Notes under the pieces: generated by a model
What the model saw: the letters and a program-made list of their open reading frames with translations, nothing else
Databases searched by the model: none
Told to the model about the DNA's origin: nothing
Assembly (NCBI RefSeq): GCF_004022465.1
Contig: NZ_SAVA01000007.1
Location: 62,001-126,000 of the forward strand
Reading direction: 5' to 3'
Source of the DNA: Rhodobacter huangdaonensis
GTDB lineage: Bacteria > Pseudomonadota > Alphaproteobacteria > Rhodobacterales > Rhodobacteraceae
DNA: 64,000 bases
Shown here: positions 1-8,164 of the stretch, one piece after another
Numbering within the stretch: the first letter of the stretch is position 1
How the letters are laid out: each line of letters starts with the position of its first letter
Program-made: the position numbers and the translations under genes

Positions 1-408
1 GGACAGGCCCATCACCATGTCGGGGGCGACCAGCGGCTCGGGCTTGCGGATCACCGCCATGTCGCGGATCTCGTGGAAGGCCATGCCGTCGGCCCAGCTG
101 CGCGAGCGGCCGATGAAGATCGTGTCCTCGAAGCCCGCGGTGGTGATCAGCCCGAGGCGCGGCCCCTTGCGCTCGATCAGCGCGTTGGTGCCGATCGTGG
201 TGGAATAGCGCAGCGCCTCGACCTGGCCGAGGAAGCTGTCCGGCGCCAGACCGGCGCGCTTGCCGAGCTCGCGCAGGCCGCGGATCAGGCCGACCGACAG
301 GTCGTAATGGGTGGTGGGCGATTTGGCGGTGATCAGCGTGCCATCTTCGGCGATGGCGCACAGATCGGTAAAGGTGCCGCCGATGTCGATGCCAACATCG
401 TAAGTCAT
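1..408 (-). CDS. Hydantoinase A / acetone carboxylase beta-type subunit (partial, C-terminus off window)
   Basis: The N-terminal 136 codons of a HyuA-family protein are visible; the gene starts at 408 and runs off the left edge. The first residues MTYDVGIDIGGTFTD carry the phosphate-1 loop of the ASKHA/HyuA ATPase fold, and TIGTNALIERKG follows as in its larger paralogue at 1588-3555. In hydantoinases and acetone/acetophenone carboxylases this subunit binds ATP and activates substrate or bicarbonate. A GGGAGGAA-like Shine-Dalgarno precedes the ATG. It is the last visible gene of a minus-strand operon that begins with the TetR gene. Family is clear; substrate is not. Confidence 0.85.
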   Translation of the reverse strand, partial: MTYDVGIDIGGTFTDLCAIAEDGTLITAKSPTTHYDLSVGLIRGLRELGKRAGLAPDSFLGQVEALRYSTTIGTNALIERKGPRLGLITTAGFEDTIFIGRSRSWADGMAFHEIRDMAVIRKPEPLVAPDMVMGLS

Positions 409-435
409 GGGTTCCTCCCTGATCGAAGCGGCGCC

Positions 436-1251
436 TCAGGCGCGCTCCGTTATGGTTGCGATGGCCGCGCGGGCCAGCTGCGGTTCGGTGTCATGGGCAA
501 GGCCCGTGCCGCCGCTGACGATCAGCGGCAGGCCGGCAGCGGCCGCGGCGGTGCGCGCGCGCTGCAGGGCGGCGCCGAAGCCGGGCGCGTCCGACCAGTC
601 CGGCGCGATGGCCAGCGCGCGCGCGCCCGTCACCGGTCCGGCCTCCGGCGCGTCCGGAGTGGGGGCGAAGGACAGGTCCGGCTGCGCCGGGCCGGTCATC
701 TCGGGCAGGGCAGGCCACATGCCCTTCAGGATGTCGAAATGCTCGGCCAGACGTTTCAGCGCGCCATAGAGGCGCGGCAGGCTGCGGTTTGCGGCCTCCT
801 CGCCGCTTGCCACAGGTTCGCGCAGCACGATGATGTCGGGACGCAGCCGCGACAGCGCCTCGAACTCCTCGATCAGCCCCGGCTTGATCTCGCGCAGCGC
901 CGCCTCCAGATCGCCGCCAAGGGCCCGGGCGCGGGTGATCGGGCCGGGGATCTCGGCCAGCACCGCGAGTTTCAGCCGCCCCGCCGCGGCCGCGGCCCGG
1001 GTCACCGCATCGCGATGCGCGGCGGCCGACAGGGTGATGCCGGCGGCGGGGGCAAAGCTGACCCAGACCGCATCCGCCCCGAGGAACCGCGCCGCCGCCA
1101 CCGCGGCGCCGGCCAGCGCCTGCGGATCGGCGAGATCGGCGAGCGGCCTTGCCTCGAGCCTTGCGCCGAAGGCGGCGGCCGAGGGCATCAGGATCGGGGC
1201 ACTCCAGTGCAGCCCGCCGCGCAGGGCCTCGATGGCACCAAGGCCGCTCAT
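436..1251 (-). CDS. UroD/methionine-synthase-fold protein of unknown function
   Basis: A 271-residue protein starting MSGLGAIEAL; the start is set by the ATG overlapping the stop of the upstream small subunit gene. The alternating alpha/beta pattern and segments such as LGADAVWVSF, VLAEIPGPITRA and PLIVSGGTG resemble the uroporphyrinogen decarboxylase / cobalamin-independent methionine synthase TIM-barrel superfamily. I see no clear Zn-binding Cys/His set, so a methyltransferase role is not supported. It lies between a carboxylase gamma-like subunit and a second HyuA-like gene, so it may be an accessory of that carboxylase. Function unknown. Confidence 0.6.
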   Translation of the reverse strand: MSGLGAIEALRGGLHWSAPILMPSAAAFGARLEARPLADLADPQALAGAAVAAARFLGADAVWVSFAPAAGITLSAAAHRDAVTRAAAAAGRLKLAVLAEIPGPITRARALGGDLEAALREIKPGLIEEFEALSRLRPDIIVLREPVASGEEAANRSLPRLYGALKRLAEHFDILKGMWPALPEMTGPAQPDLSFAPTPDAPEAGPVTGARALAIAPDWSDAPGFGAALQRARTAAAAAGLPLIVSGGTGLAHDTEPQLARAAIATITERA

Positions 1252-1583
1252 GCCGCGCCCCCGTGCTTTGCCTTCAGCGCGTCGATGTCGAGCTCGATGT
1301 CGTGGGTCAGCGGATGGCCCGGCGGCAGGTATTCGTTTTCCAGCACCGTGGCGCAGGACGGGCAGTAGAACTCCACCAGCCGGCAGAAGTCCGGGTCGGG
1401 GGTGAAGCTGTAGGCCGCGCCCCGGACCAGCGGCGGATGCGCCTCGGCCAGCGGCACCTCGGCGACGAGGCAGCCGGTCTTGTAATTCGCCCGCGCCGGG
1501 GCGAGGCGGTGGCCGCAGGCGACGCAGCACCATTCCTCGGTGGCAAGGTCGATGGCCAGGTTTTCCGTGATGCGAAGGGTCAT
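1248..1583 (-). CDS. Acetone carboxylase gamma-subunit-like zinc-ribbon protein
   Basis: A 111-residue protein with two CxxC pairs (C20/C23 and C74/C77) forming a likely zinc ribbon. It ends in an acidic, charged tail. Size, Cys spacing and position beside a HyuA-type gene match the small gamma subunit of acetone carboxylase and the related small subunit of acetophenone carboxylase. It begins 4 bp after the large subunit gene stops and its stop overlaps the next start, so the genes are translationally coupled. It is probably structural or metal-binding in a multi-subunit ATP-dependent carboxylase. No signal peptide, so cytoplasmic. Confidence 0.7.
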   Translation of the reverse strand: MTLRITENLAIDLATEEWCCVACGHRLAPARANYKTGCLVAEVPLAEAHPPLVRGAAYSFTPDPDFCRLVEFYCPSCATVLENEYLPPGHPLTHDIELDIDALKAKHGGAA

Positions 1584-1587
1584 GTCC

Positions 1588-3555
1588 TCAGCCTTTCGTC
1601 AGCAGCAGGTTGGCGAAACGGTCGATGCGGGCCTGCCAGCCGGGCGCGACCCAGATCGTGGTCTTGTCGCTTTCGAGCAGGGCCGGGCCGGTCAGGGCAT
1701 GGCCGGGGCAGAGCTGCTCGAGGTCGAAGACCGGCACCTCGGCGGCCGGGCCCGGGCCGCAGATCACCGCGCGCCGGCCGGTCTGCGCCGCATCGGCGGC
1801 GGGGGCGCCGAGCGAGCGCTCGGCAAAGCTGAAATGCGGCACCGGGGCCGAGGCGAAAAGGCCGACGGTGGCGAACTGCGCCGCATCGGGAACGCGCGCC
1901 GCGATCGCCTCGTGCAGGGTGGCAAGGGCTGCCGCGGCGAGCGGGTCGGCGACCTCGACCGAGACCTGCGCCTCGGACCCGTCCTTGCGGCGCAGGATCG
2001 CGTTCAGGTGCCACGACAGGCTGTCGGGGTCGAAGCCCTCGCCGCGCATGTCGCGCAGCGCGGTCGCCTGCATGCCGGCGACGAGCCCGGCCACCCTCTC
2101 GCGCAGCCCGGGCGTGCCGCCCTCGGCCTCGACCGCGCACATGTAGCCGTGGCCGACATCCATCAGCGAGGAGGAAAAGGCCGAGAACACCGCCGAGAAG
2201 GGGGTGATCGCGATCCGGCTCAGCCCCGCCATCTCGGCCACGCGGCAGGCGTGCAGCGGACCGGCGCCGCCATAGACCGTGAGCAGCGGGTCGCTCTTCG
2301 CGGTCCGGCGCAGCGCCGCGATGGCCGCGCCGACACTGCTGTCGACCTGATTGACGACGCTCAGCGCCGCCTCTTCGAGGCTGATCCCGAGCGGCTCCGC
2401 CAGATGCTGGCGCACCGCCTCGCGGGCCTTGCCGGCATCAAGCCGGCGCGCCCCGCCGAGGAAGTTGTCGGGATCGATCCGGCCGAGGACCAGGTTGCAA
2501 TCGGTCACCGTCGGCTCGCTGCCGCCCAGCCCGAAGCACGCCGGCCCCGGCATCGCCCCGGCCGAGCGCGGCCCGACGACAAGCACCCCGTCGACCACCG
2601 CGGCGATCGAGCCGCCGCCGGCGCCAAGCGCCTCGACCTCGTTCATCGGCACGTTGGTGCGATAGCCCTCGATGCCCGGGCGCAGCGCGACGTTCAGCTG
2701 GCCGTCGCTCACCAGCCCGATGTCGAAGGAGGTGCCCCCCATGTCGGCCGAGATCACGTCGTTTTCGCCATAAAGCCGGCCGATCGCGCGGGCGCCGACC
2801 AGCCCCGCGGCGGGACCGGAGTTGTAGGTGCTGATGGCGCGGGTCTTGGCCACGCGGGCGACCGCGCCGTCATTATGGCCGATCAGGAACGGGCCGCGAT
2901 AGCGCCGCGCCCGCAGCTCCTGCTCGGCCTTGTAGAGCAGCCGCGCCAGACGGCTGTGCGAATAGGCCGAGACGACGGCGCTGTTGATCCGCTCGCCATA
3001 GCCGCTGCGCACGGTGATGTCCGACGACAGGAAGACCGGGATCGAGCCGAGGAAATCGCGCGGATATTCGGCCTTGATCACCTGCCGCACCGCCCGTTCG
3101 CGGGCCGGGTCGGTCTCGCTGCCGTCGAGCGCCACGACCAGACATTGCGCGCCTGCGTCGATCAGCGCCTGCGCCCGGTCGAGCACCTGCGAGGGGCTGA
3201 GCCCGGCGCCGATCTCGATCGCCATCTCGGGGCTGACGATGCCGGGCTTGCCCTCGGCCTCGAGCGGCGCCAGCGCCCGCCCGCCCTCCGACAGGATCAG
3301 CCCGATCTTCGCGCCGTTGCGCTCGATCAGCGCGTTGGTGCCGACGGTCGAGGCAAAGCGCACCACGTCGGTCTGTTCGAGGAAGGCCTCGACGCTCAGG
3401 CCGACGGCTCCGGCGCCGGCGGTGATGCAGGCCAGGAAGCACTCGGTCAGGTCGTGCGGGGTGGTGGGGGTCTTGACCGCGCGCGCCACGCCCGGCCCGG
3501 AAACGAAACCGTCGGTGAAGGTGCCGCCGGTGTCGATGTCGATTGTAAAAGCCAT
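1588..3555 (-). CDS. Hydantoinase A / acetone carboxylase beta-type large subunit
   Basis: A 655-residue, full-length HyuA-family protein. MAFTIDIDTGGTFTDGF holds the phosphate-1 ATP loop, TVGTNALIERNG follows near residue 75, and ISADMGGTSFDIGLV near residue 270 is the phosphate-2 motif. A GGGAGGAGAC Shine-Dalgarno supports the ATG at 3555. Family members hydrolyse 5-oxoproline or hydantoins, or activate ketones for carboxylation together with a HyuB partner. Here the neighbours are a gamma-like zinc protein and a second HyuA paralogue, which favours an acetophenone-carboxylase-like complex. No HyuB partner is visible; it would have to lie to the left. Confidence 0.85.
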   Translation of the reverse strand: MAFTIDIDTGGTFTDGFVSGPGVARAVKTPTTPHDLTECFLACITAGAGAVGLSVEAFLEQTDVVRFASTVGTNALIERNGAKIGLILSEGGRALAPLEAEGKPGIVSPEMAIEIGAGLSPSQVLDRAQALIDAGAQCLVVALDGSETDPARERAVRQVIKAEYPRDFLGSIPVFLSSDITVRSGYGERINSAVVSAYSHSRLARLLYKAEQELRARRYRGPFLIGHNDGAVARVAKTRAISTYNSGPAAGLVGARAIGRLYGENDVISADMGGTSFDIGLVSDGQLNVALRPGIEGYRTNVPMNEVEALGAGGGSIAAVVDGVLVVGPRSAGAMPGPACFGLGGSEPTVTDCNLVLGRIDPDNFLGGARRLDAGKAREAVRQHLAEPLGISLEEAALSVVNQVDSSVGAAIAALRRTAKSDPLLTVYGGAGPLHACRVAEMAGLSRIAITPFSAVFSAFSSSLMDVGHGYMCAVEAEGGTPGLRERVAGLVAGMQATALRDMRGEGFDPDSLSWHLNAILRRKDGSEAQVSVEVADPLAAAALATLHEAIAARVPDAAQFATVGLFASAPVPHFSFAERSLGAPAADAAQTGRRAVICGPGPAAEVPVFDLEQLCPGHALTGPALLESDKTTIWVAPGWQARIDRFANLLLTKG

Positions 3556-3629
3556 GTCTCCTCCCTTCGGTGCGGCAGGGCCGCTCCGTTCTTTTATCGT
3601 CCGTGATGACGGGTCCGGTGCCGCCGGCC

Positions 3630-4238
3630 TCAGTCGCGGCAGACGGCGCGGCTGATGAAGGCGATGATTTCCTGATGCAGCGCGTCGGCGGGCAGCGGGC
3701 CGTCGGCCCGATACCAGCGCAGGTGCCAGTTGACGACGCCGAGGATGTTGAAGACCGCAACGCGGATGTGGCCTTCGTGCAGCGCGCCCTCGGCCGAGAG
3801 CGCCTCGAGGACAGCGGTGTAGATCTCGAGGATCTCGCGCTGGATCTCATGCGTCTCGCGCGAGCTGTCCTCGCCGAGCTGGCCCTGTTCGGTCAGCAGC
3901 ATCAGAAGCTCGCGCTGGTGTTCGACCCCGGCGCGCAGATGTTCGCGGATCAGCGCGTCAAGCTGGGCGCGCGGGGTGTCGGCCTGGGCGATGGCGGCCC
4001 GCAACCGGCCCGGCAGGCTGCGCACCGAGCGGTTCATGATCTCGCGCCACAGGCCTTCCTTGTTGCTGAAGTAGTAATAGATGTTCGACAGGCTGACGCC
4101 ATGCTCGCGCGCGATGTCGCGAATGGAGGTCCCGCTGAACCCCTTCTCGGAAAACATCTCGACTGCGGTCTCGAGCAGGCTTTCACGCATGTCTGCCTGA
4201 TCGACCACAGTGCTGCGACTGTTGCCGGGTGTTGCCAT
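3630..4238 (-). CDS. TetR/AcrR-family transcriptional regulator
   Basis: A 202-residue TetR repressor. The N-terminal helix-turn-helix (about residues 18-62) contains FSGTSIRDIAREHGVSLSNIYYYF-type spacing: a recognition helix followed by the YYYF signature and NKEGL. The C-terminal ligand domain is not diagnostic. GGGAGGAAAA lies upstream of the ATG. It is the first gene of the operon carrying the HyuA-type carboxylase subunits, 74 bp upstream of the large subunit gene and on the same strand. Autoregulation and control of the carboxylase genes by their substrate is therefore likely. A palindrome sits directly upstream (4269-4284). Confidence 0.9.
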   Translation of the reverse strand: MATPGNSRSTVVDQADMRESLLETAVEMFSEKGFSGTSIRDIAREHGVSLSNIYYYFSNKEGLWREIMNRSVRSLPGRLRAAIAQADTPRAQLDALIREHLRAGVEHQRELLMLLTEQGQLGEDSSRETHEIQREILEIYTAVLEALSAEGALHEGHIRVAVFNILGVVNWHLRWYRADGPLPADALHQEIIAFISRAVCRD

Positions 4239-4268
4239 CAGAATTTTCCTCCCTCCGTTCGAATCATG

Positions 4269-4284
4269 GTTCGAACGTTCGTTC
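4269..4284. promoter_or_regulatory. Candidate TetR operator
   Basis: The 10-bp perfect palindrome CGAACGTTCG (4272-4281) lies about 35 bp upstream of the TetR start codon. It sits in a stretch with repeated TTCGAA/GTTCG half-sites. ACGAACGTTCG-type sequences are common TetR-family operators. I infer autoregulation from position; no experiment supports it. Confidence 0.5.
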
Positions 4285-4357
4285 TATAAGCGGGCCTGCG
4301 CGGCTTTCTGTCAAGAACGGCGAGCGGGGAGGGGCTGAAAAATCGGTTTTCCCGCTG

Positions 4358-4430
4358 GCGGCTCTGATGATCTGACCGGCCCCGACGGCATCGGTGTGCC
4401 ACGGTGGGGCGGTCACATCATCAGAGCCGC
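4358..4430. repeat. Long imperfect inverted repeat (73 bp)
   Basis: Arms 4358-4377 and 4411-4430 are complementary over 20 bp with a single mismatch; the outer 14 bp (GCGGCTCTGATGAT and its complement) pair perfectly. Pairing continues inward for a few G/C bases. It lies in the 258-bp gap between the LysR stop (4497) and the TetR start (4238), both minus strand. It could be a rho-independent-like terminator for the LysR gene, though no T-tract is seen, or a small dispersed palindromic element. I see nothing else in this gap apart from the TetR operator. Confidence 0.6.
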
Positions 4431-4496
4431 TCCAGGGGGCCAATGCGCCCCGCAACCGCCCAGGTCTGTCGCCGCGGCGGATACCCGGTCCGGTTG

Positions 4497-5444
4497 TCAG
4501 GCCAGCAGCCCGTCGAGCTGTTGGCGGGCCTCGGCGCAGGTGGCGCGCAGATGGCGCACCAGGCTCTTGCCCGTCGCCACGGCGGGCCGGTTCACCGGGC
4601 AGACCGCCGAGACCCAGAAGCGCAGGACCGGCCGGAACCGGCGCAGCTCGACCCCTCGCTCGACATAGCTCAGCGCGGTCAGCGGATTGAGGATCGTCAC
4701 CCCGAGACCGCGCCGCACCATCTCGCAGGCGGCATGCGAGGATTGCGCGCTGATCTTCATGCGCCGCTGCACCCCGGCGGTGTCGAAGGTGCGGTCGATG
4801 AGCTGCCGGTAGGGGTCGTATTCCCCGAGCGAGATGAACGGTATATCGGCGAAATCGGCCGGCTCGAGCCCCTTGCGGGCACAGAGAGGATGGTCGGGGG
4901 GAAGGACGCAGACCTGCTCGAACTGGCCCAGCGAGATCACGTCGGCATCCGGCACGACATTGGTGGATTCGGTCAGGCCGATGTCGAAGTTGAAGCCGGA
5001 GATCGGCGACTGGTCGCGCGGATCGGTGCTGTCGATCCGCACCGAGACCTGCGGATGAGTCCGGTAGAGCCGGGCCATCGCTTCAGGCAGGATGGTCTGT
5101 GCGAAGGCCGGAAGCGCCGAGATATAGAGCACTTCATCATGTGCCCCGCGCAGCTGGTTGACGCATTCATTGATCCGCTCGAGCCCGATGAAGGCGGCCT
5201 GGACCTCGTGATAGAGCTTGGCTGCGCGCGCGGTCGGGTGCAGCCGCTGGCGGCGACGCTCGAACAGGGGGAAGCCCACGGCATCCTCGAGACGCAAGAT
5301 CTCACGCGTGATCGTCGGTTGCGAGGACCCAAGGGCCGTCGCCGCGGTCGTCACGGTGCCGAATTTCATCACGGCACGAAAGATCTCGACCTGCCGCAGA
5401 TTGAGCTCGGTGATGTGCTGATAGGCCATGGTTCGGCAGTCCAT
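4497..5444 (-). CDS. LysR-family transcriptional regulator
   Basis: A 315-residue LysR-type regulator. The winged HTH occupies about residues 12-70 (LNLRQVEIFRAVMKFGTVT, then SSQPTITREILRLED) and is followed by a two-lobed effector-binding domain. The start may instead be the in-frame ATG at 5429 (MAYQHITELN); neither has a strong ribosome site. It is divergent from the hydrolase and peptide-transporter operon starting at 5565, sharing a 120-bp AT-rich spacer. That is the classic arrangement for control of the adjacent operon. The effector is probably a peptide or amino acid, by context only. Confidence 0.9.
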   Translation of the reverse strand: MDCRTMAYQHITELNLRQVEIFRAVMKFGTVTTAATALGSSQPTITREILRLEDAVGFPLFERRRQRLHPTARAAKLYHEVQAAFIGLERINECVNQLRGAHDEVLYISALPAFAQTILPEAMARLYRTHPQVSVRIDSTDPRDQSPISGFNFDIGLTESTNVVPDADVISLGQFEQVCVLPPDHPLCARKGLEPADFADIPFISLGEYDPYRQLIDRTFDTAGVQRRMKISAQSSHAACEMVRRGLGVTILNPLTALSYVERGVELRRFRPVLRFWVSAVCPVNRPAVATGKSLVRHLRATCAEARQQLDGLLA

Positions 5445-5564
5445 ATCTAAAATGAATGAACTTGTATCTTATTTTCTATATCTCTGGCGGCAAAGCGAGA
5501 ATTTATTGAATCCCAACAGGACGCAGTCTGGATGAACCGGGCGCGAAATGCAGGAAGGTCTATC
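5445..5564. promoter_or_regulatory. Divergent promoter region (LysR / hydrolase-peptide operon)
   Basis: A notably AT-rich 120-bp spacer between the LysR gene and the divergent hydrolase operon. It includes TATCTTATTTTCTATAT around 5465-5481. The half-site ATCTTAT (5466-5472) recurs in the perfect palindrome at 17026-17039, upstream of the second LysR gene of this island. No confident -35/-10 pair can be set. Confidence 0.45.
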
Positions 5565-6479
5565 GTGACAGCATCGTTTCCCGACGATCTGCGCGCCGCG
5601 ATTCTGCGGTGCGCTAAGGACATGAGCGGCGGCGCCCTGACGCCCGATCGCATCAGCTTCGTGCTGAAACCCTATGCGCGCGCGCCGCGCCTTGCCGATC
5701 CCGGACGGTTCGATCTTGCCGGTTGCGTGACCCATCGCGCCGAGGTGCCGGTCTATCCGGCAAGCGTGGTCAAGCTGTTCCATCTGTACGAGCTGTGCGG
5801 GCTGGAGGCCGAGGGGCGGCTCGTGCTGACCGAAGAGGACCGGCGCGCGGCACGGGCGATGATCGAAATCTCGTCGAACGAGGCGACGGCCTATCTCGTC
5901 GGGCGCATGAGCGGGGCGTTCGACGGGCCCTGGTGCGATGCGGCGACGCTGGCGGAGTTTACCCGCGCCCGGCAGGGCGTGCAGGCGTGGTTCGAGGCGC
6001 GGCGCGATCCGGACCTTGCGGGGATCAGCGTGCTGCACGCGACCTACGAGGACAGCCCCTATGGCGCCGCAAGGCAGATCCGCGAAGGCACCAGCGGCAA
6101 CCGGCTGACGGCGCGGGCGGGGGCGGCGCTTCTGCATGACATCGTGCGCGGCGCGGCGGCGGGGTCGGCCTGGATGATGTCGCTGCTCGACCGTTCCGCG
6201 CAGCGCGCCGCCTTTGCAAGCAGCGGATGCCCGCTCGAGGGGGACCAGGTGCGGGGCTTTCTGGGCGAAGGGCTTGCGGAGGATGTGAAGGTCTGGGCGA
6301 AGGCGGGGCATACGAGCTGGACCCGCCATGACCTGCTTTACGGCGAACTGGGCGAGACGGGATTCATCCTTTCGGTGATGACCGACAGCCACTGGAGCGC
6401 CGATGACCGGACCTTCCTGCCCGAGGTGGCGCGGCTGTGCCTTGCCGCCTTTCGGGCGCAATCAGAATGCCCGGCATGA
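5565..6479 (+). CDS. Cytoplasmic serine hydrolase, class A beta-lactamase fold
   Basis: A 304-residue protein. I place the start at GTG 5565 because AGGAAGG (5552-5558) sits 6 nt upstream; an in-frame ATG lies at 5532. Beta-lactamase/DD-peptidase motifs are present: SVVK (S67-K70, the SxxK nucleophile and base), SSN (103-105, SxN) and KAGHT (246-250, in place of KTG). No signal peptide is seen, unlike true beta-lactamases and penicillin-binding proteins. It is the first gene of the peptide-import operon. It may hydrolyse an imported peptide, ester or amide bond. Substrate unknown. Confidence 0.75.
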   Translation: MTASFPDDLRAAILRCAKDMSGGALTPDRISFVLKPYARAPRLADPGRFDLAGCVTHRAEVPVYPASVVKLFHLYELCGLEAEGRLVLTEEDRRAARAMIEISSNEATAYLVGRMSGAFDGPWCDAATLAEFTRARQGVQAWFEARRDPDLAGISVLHATYEDSPYGAARQIREGTSGNRLTARAGAALLHDIVRGAAAGSAWMMSLLDRSAQRAAFASSGCPLEGDQVRGFLGEGLAEDVKVWAKAGHTSWTRHDLLYGELGETGFILSVMTDSHWSADDRTFLPEVARLCLAAFRAQSECPA

Positions 6480-6508
6480 CCGGGAGAAAACAACAGGGAA
6501 CCAAGAAC

Positions 6509-8113
6509 ATGAAACACGGAAAAATCGGAACGGCCTTGCGGGCGGGGGCGATGGTCGCCGCGCTGCTGGCGGGAACGGCGGTCTGGGCGGAAACGCCGCT
6601 GCCGGGCGGCACGCTGCACCTTTCGGCGCCCTTCGGCGCGGCGCTGAAATCGCTCGATCCGCACATGACCTGGCGGTCGCAGGACATGGCGGTTTCGAAG
6701 GCCTTCCACCGCTCGCTCTACACCTGGGACACCGAGACCAATGCCCCGGCGCTGGATCTGGCCTCTTCGGTCGAGGTCGGGCCGGACGGGCTCACCTACA
6801 CCTACAAGCTTTACGACAACATCTATTTCCACAATGGCCGGAAGATGACGGCAGATGACATCATCTGGTCCTTCACCCGGATCATGGATCCGCAGAAGGG
6901 CTTCCCGGGATCTTCGCTGATCCAGACCATCGACGGGGCCGATGACTATGCCGCGGGCAAGGCGGACCATATCTCCGGGCTGCGCAAGATCGACGACCAG
7001 ACCCTGCAGATCAAGATGAAGAACTTCACCGATCCGGGCATGCTCTTCTTCGATGGCGTGACCTCGATCCTGCCGAAGGAAGAGGTCGAGAAACCCGGTT
7101 TCATCACCCATCCGGTGGGGCTTGGCCCCTATGTCTTCGTCGAGCATATCGCCGGCTCGCGGGTGGTGGGCAAGAAGTTCGACAAGTACTTCAAGCCCGG
7201 CAAGCCCTATGCCGACCGCGTCGAATTCACCATCTCGGGTGACGACAGTGCGCTCGACATGGCGTTCCGCGCGGGCGAGCTCGATGCCACGGTGATCTCG
7301 GGCTCCGCCTATGCGCTCTACAAGCAGGACCCGCAGCTCTCGAAAGGGCTGGTCGAGGTGGCCGAGCTGTTCACCGCGCATATGGGGATGAACCTTGCCG
7401 ATCCGCCCTTCGATGACGAGAAGGTCCGTCAGGCGATCAACTATGCGATCGACCGCGACCTGATCATCAAGAAGCTGCTCAAGGACAAGGCATTCAAGGC
7501 CACCGGCTGGCTGCCGCGCACCTCGATCGCCTTCGATGCGACGCGCGCGCCCTATCCCTATGACGTGGAAAAGGCGAAGGAGCTGATGGCGGCCTCGAAA
7601 TACCCCGACGGCGCCGAGATCGAGATCTGGGCCCGCGACGGGACCAACGGCATCGGTGTGGTGCAGGCGATCACCCCCTATCTGAAGGCGATCGGTCTCA
7701 CCGTGAAGCCGAAGGTGGTGGAAGCGGGCATGCTCTCCGACGCGATGAGCGCGGGCAGTGCACAGGCCTGGGTCTATTCGGCGGGCACCGGGCCCGACCC
7801 GATCGCGGCGCTGCGCTGCTTCGACAGCCGCACGACGCGGGCGGGATGCAATTACGGCGGCTTCTCCGATCCGGCCTTCGACGCGATGCTGGACAAGGCG
7901 GCAGGCGAGCTCGACGCGCAAAAGCGTATCGAGCTGACGAAACAGGCCGATGGCTACATCTTCGACAAGGCGCCGGTCTGGTTCCACAACAACAACAAGG
8001 CGGTGGTGGCCACGCAGCCCTGGGTGCACGGCATCGGCGGCAACGTGACCGAGGCGGCGATCCTCGAGGTCGACAGCATCTGGCTTGACGCTGACGCCCC
8101 CGGCCGCAAGTAA
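6509..8113 (+). CDS. Peptide/nickel-type ABC transporter substrate-binding protein (family 5)
   Basis: A 534-residue periplasmic binding protein. The start ATG 6509 follows AGGGAA with 8-nt spacing and gives a signal peptide (MKHGKIGT, hydrophobic core, AVWA cleavage region near residue 24). Family-5 (DppA/OppA) features include SLDPHMTWRSQD near the N-terminus, TYTYKLYDNIYFHNGRKMTADD and an ADGYIFDKAPVWFHNN-type C-terminal region. It captures a peptide or similar solute for the permeases and ATPases that follow. A strong hairpin separates it from the permease genes. Surrounding peptidases suggest a peptide ligand. Confidence 0.9.
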   Translation: MKHGKIGTALRAGAMVAALLAGTAVWAETPLPGGTLHLSAPFGAALKSLDPHMTWRSQDMAVSKAFHRSLYTWDTETNAPALDLASSVEVGPDGLTYTYKLYDNIYFHNGRKMTADDIIWSFTRIMDPQKGFPGSSLIQTIDGADDYAAGKADHISGLRKIDDQTLQIKMKNFTDPGMLFFDGVTSILPKEEVEKPGFITHPVGLGPYVFVEHIAGSRVVGKKFDKYFKPGKPYADRVEFTISGDDSALDMAFRAGELDATVISGSAYALYKQDPQLSKGLVEVAELFTAHMGMNLADPPFDDEKVRQAINYAIDRDLIIKKLLKDKAFKATGWLPRTSIAFDATRAPYPYDVEKAKELMAASKYPDGAEIEIWARDGTNGIGVVQAITPYLKAIGLTVKPKVVEAGMLSDAMSAGSAQAWVYSAGTGPDPIAALRCFDSRTTRAGCNYGGFSDPAFDAMLDKAAGELDAQKRIELTKQADGYIFDKAPVWFHNNNKAVVATQPWVHGIGGNVTEAAILEVDSIWLDADAPGRK

Positions 8114-8120
8114 CCGCGTT

Positions 8121-8146
8121 CCGGCGGCGGGACAGCCCGCCGCCGG
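8121..8146 (+). terminator. Intercistronic hairpin after the peptide-binding protein gene
   Basis: A perfect 11-bp stem (CCGGCGGCGGG and its complement) with a 4-nt loop, 7 bp after the binding-protein stop and without a T-tract. In ABC operons such hairpins commonly protect the upstream mRNA or cause partial termination, giving excess binding protein. The function is inferred. Confidence 0.65.
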
Positions 8147-8164
8147 CTCTTGAAAGGATTCCCG

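Noticed and set aside
1540..3606. Very long open frame opposite the hydantoinase A gene
   Set aside because: It is a GC-skew shadow: Arg/Ala/Gly-rich with no domain, and the minus-strand frame codes for a clear HyuA protein with a good ribosome site.
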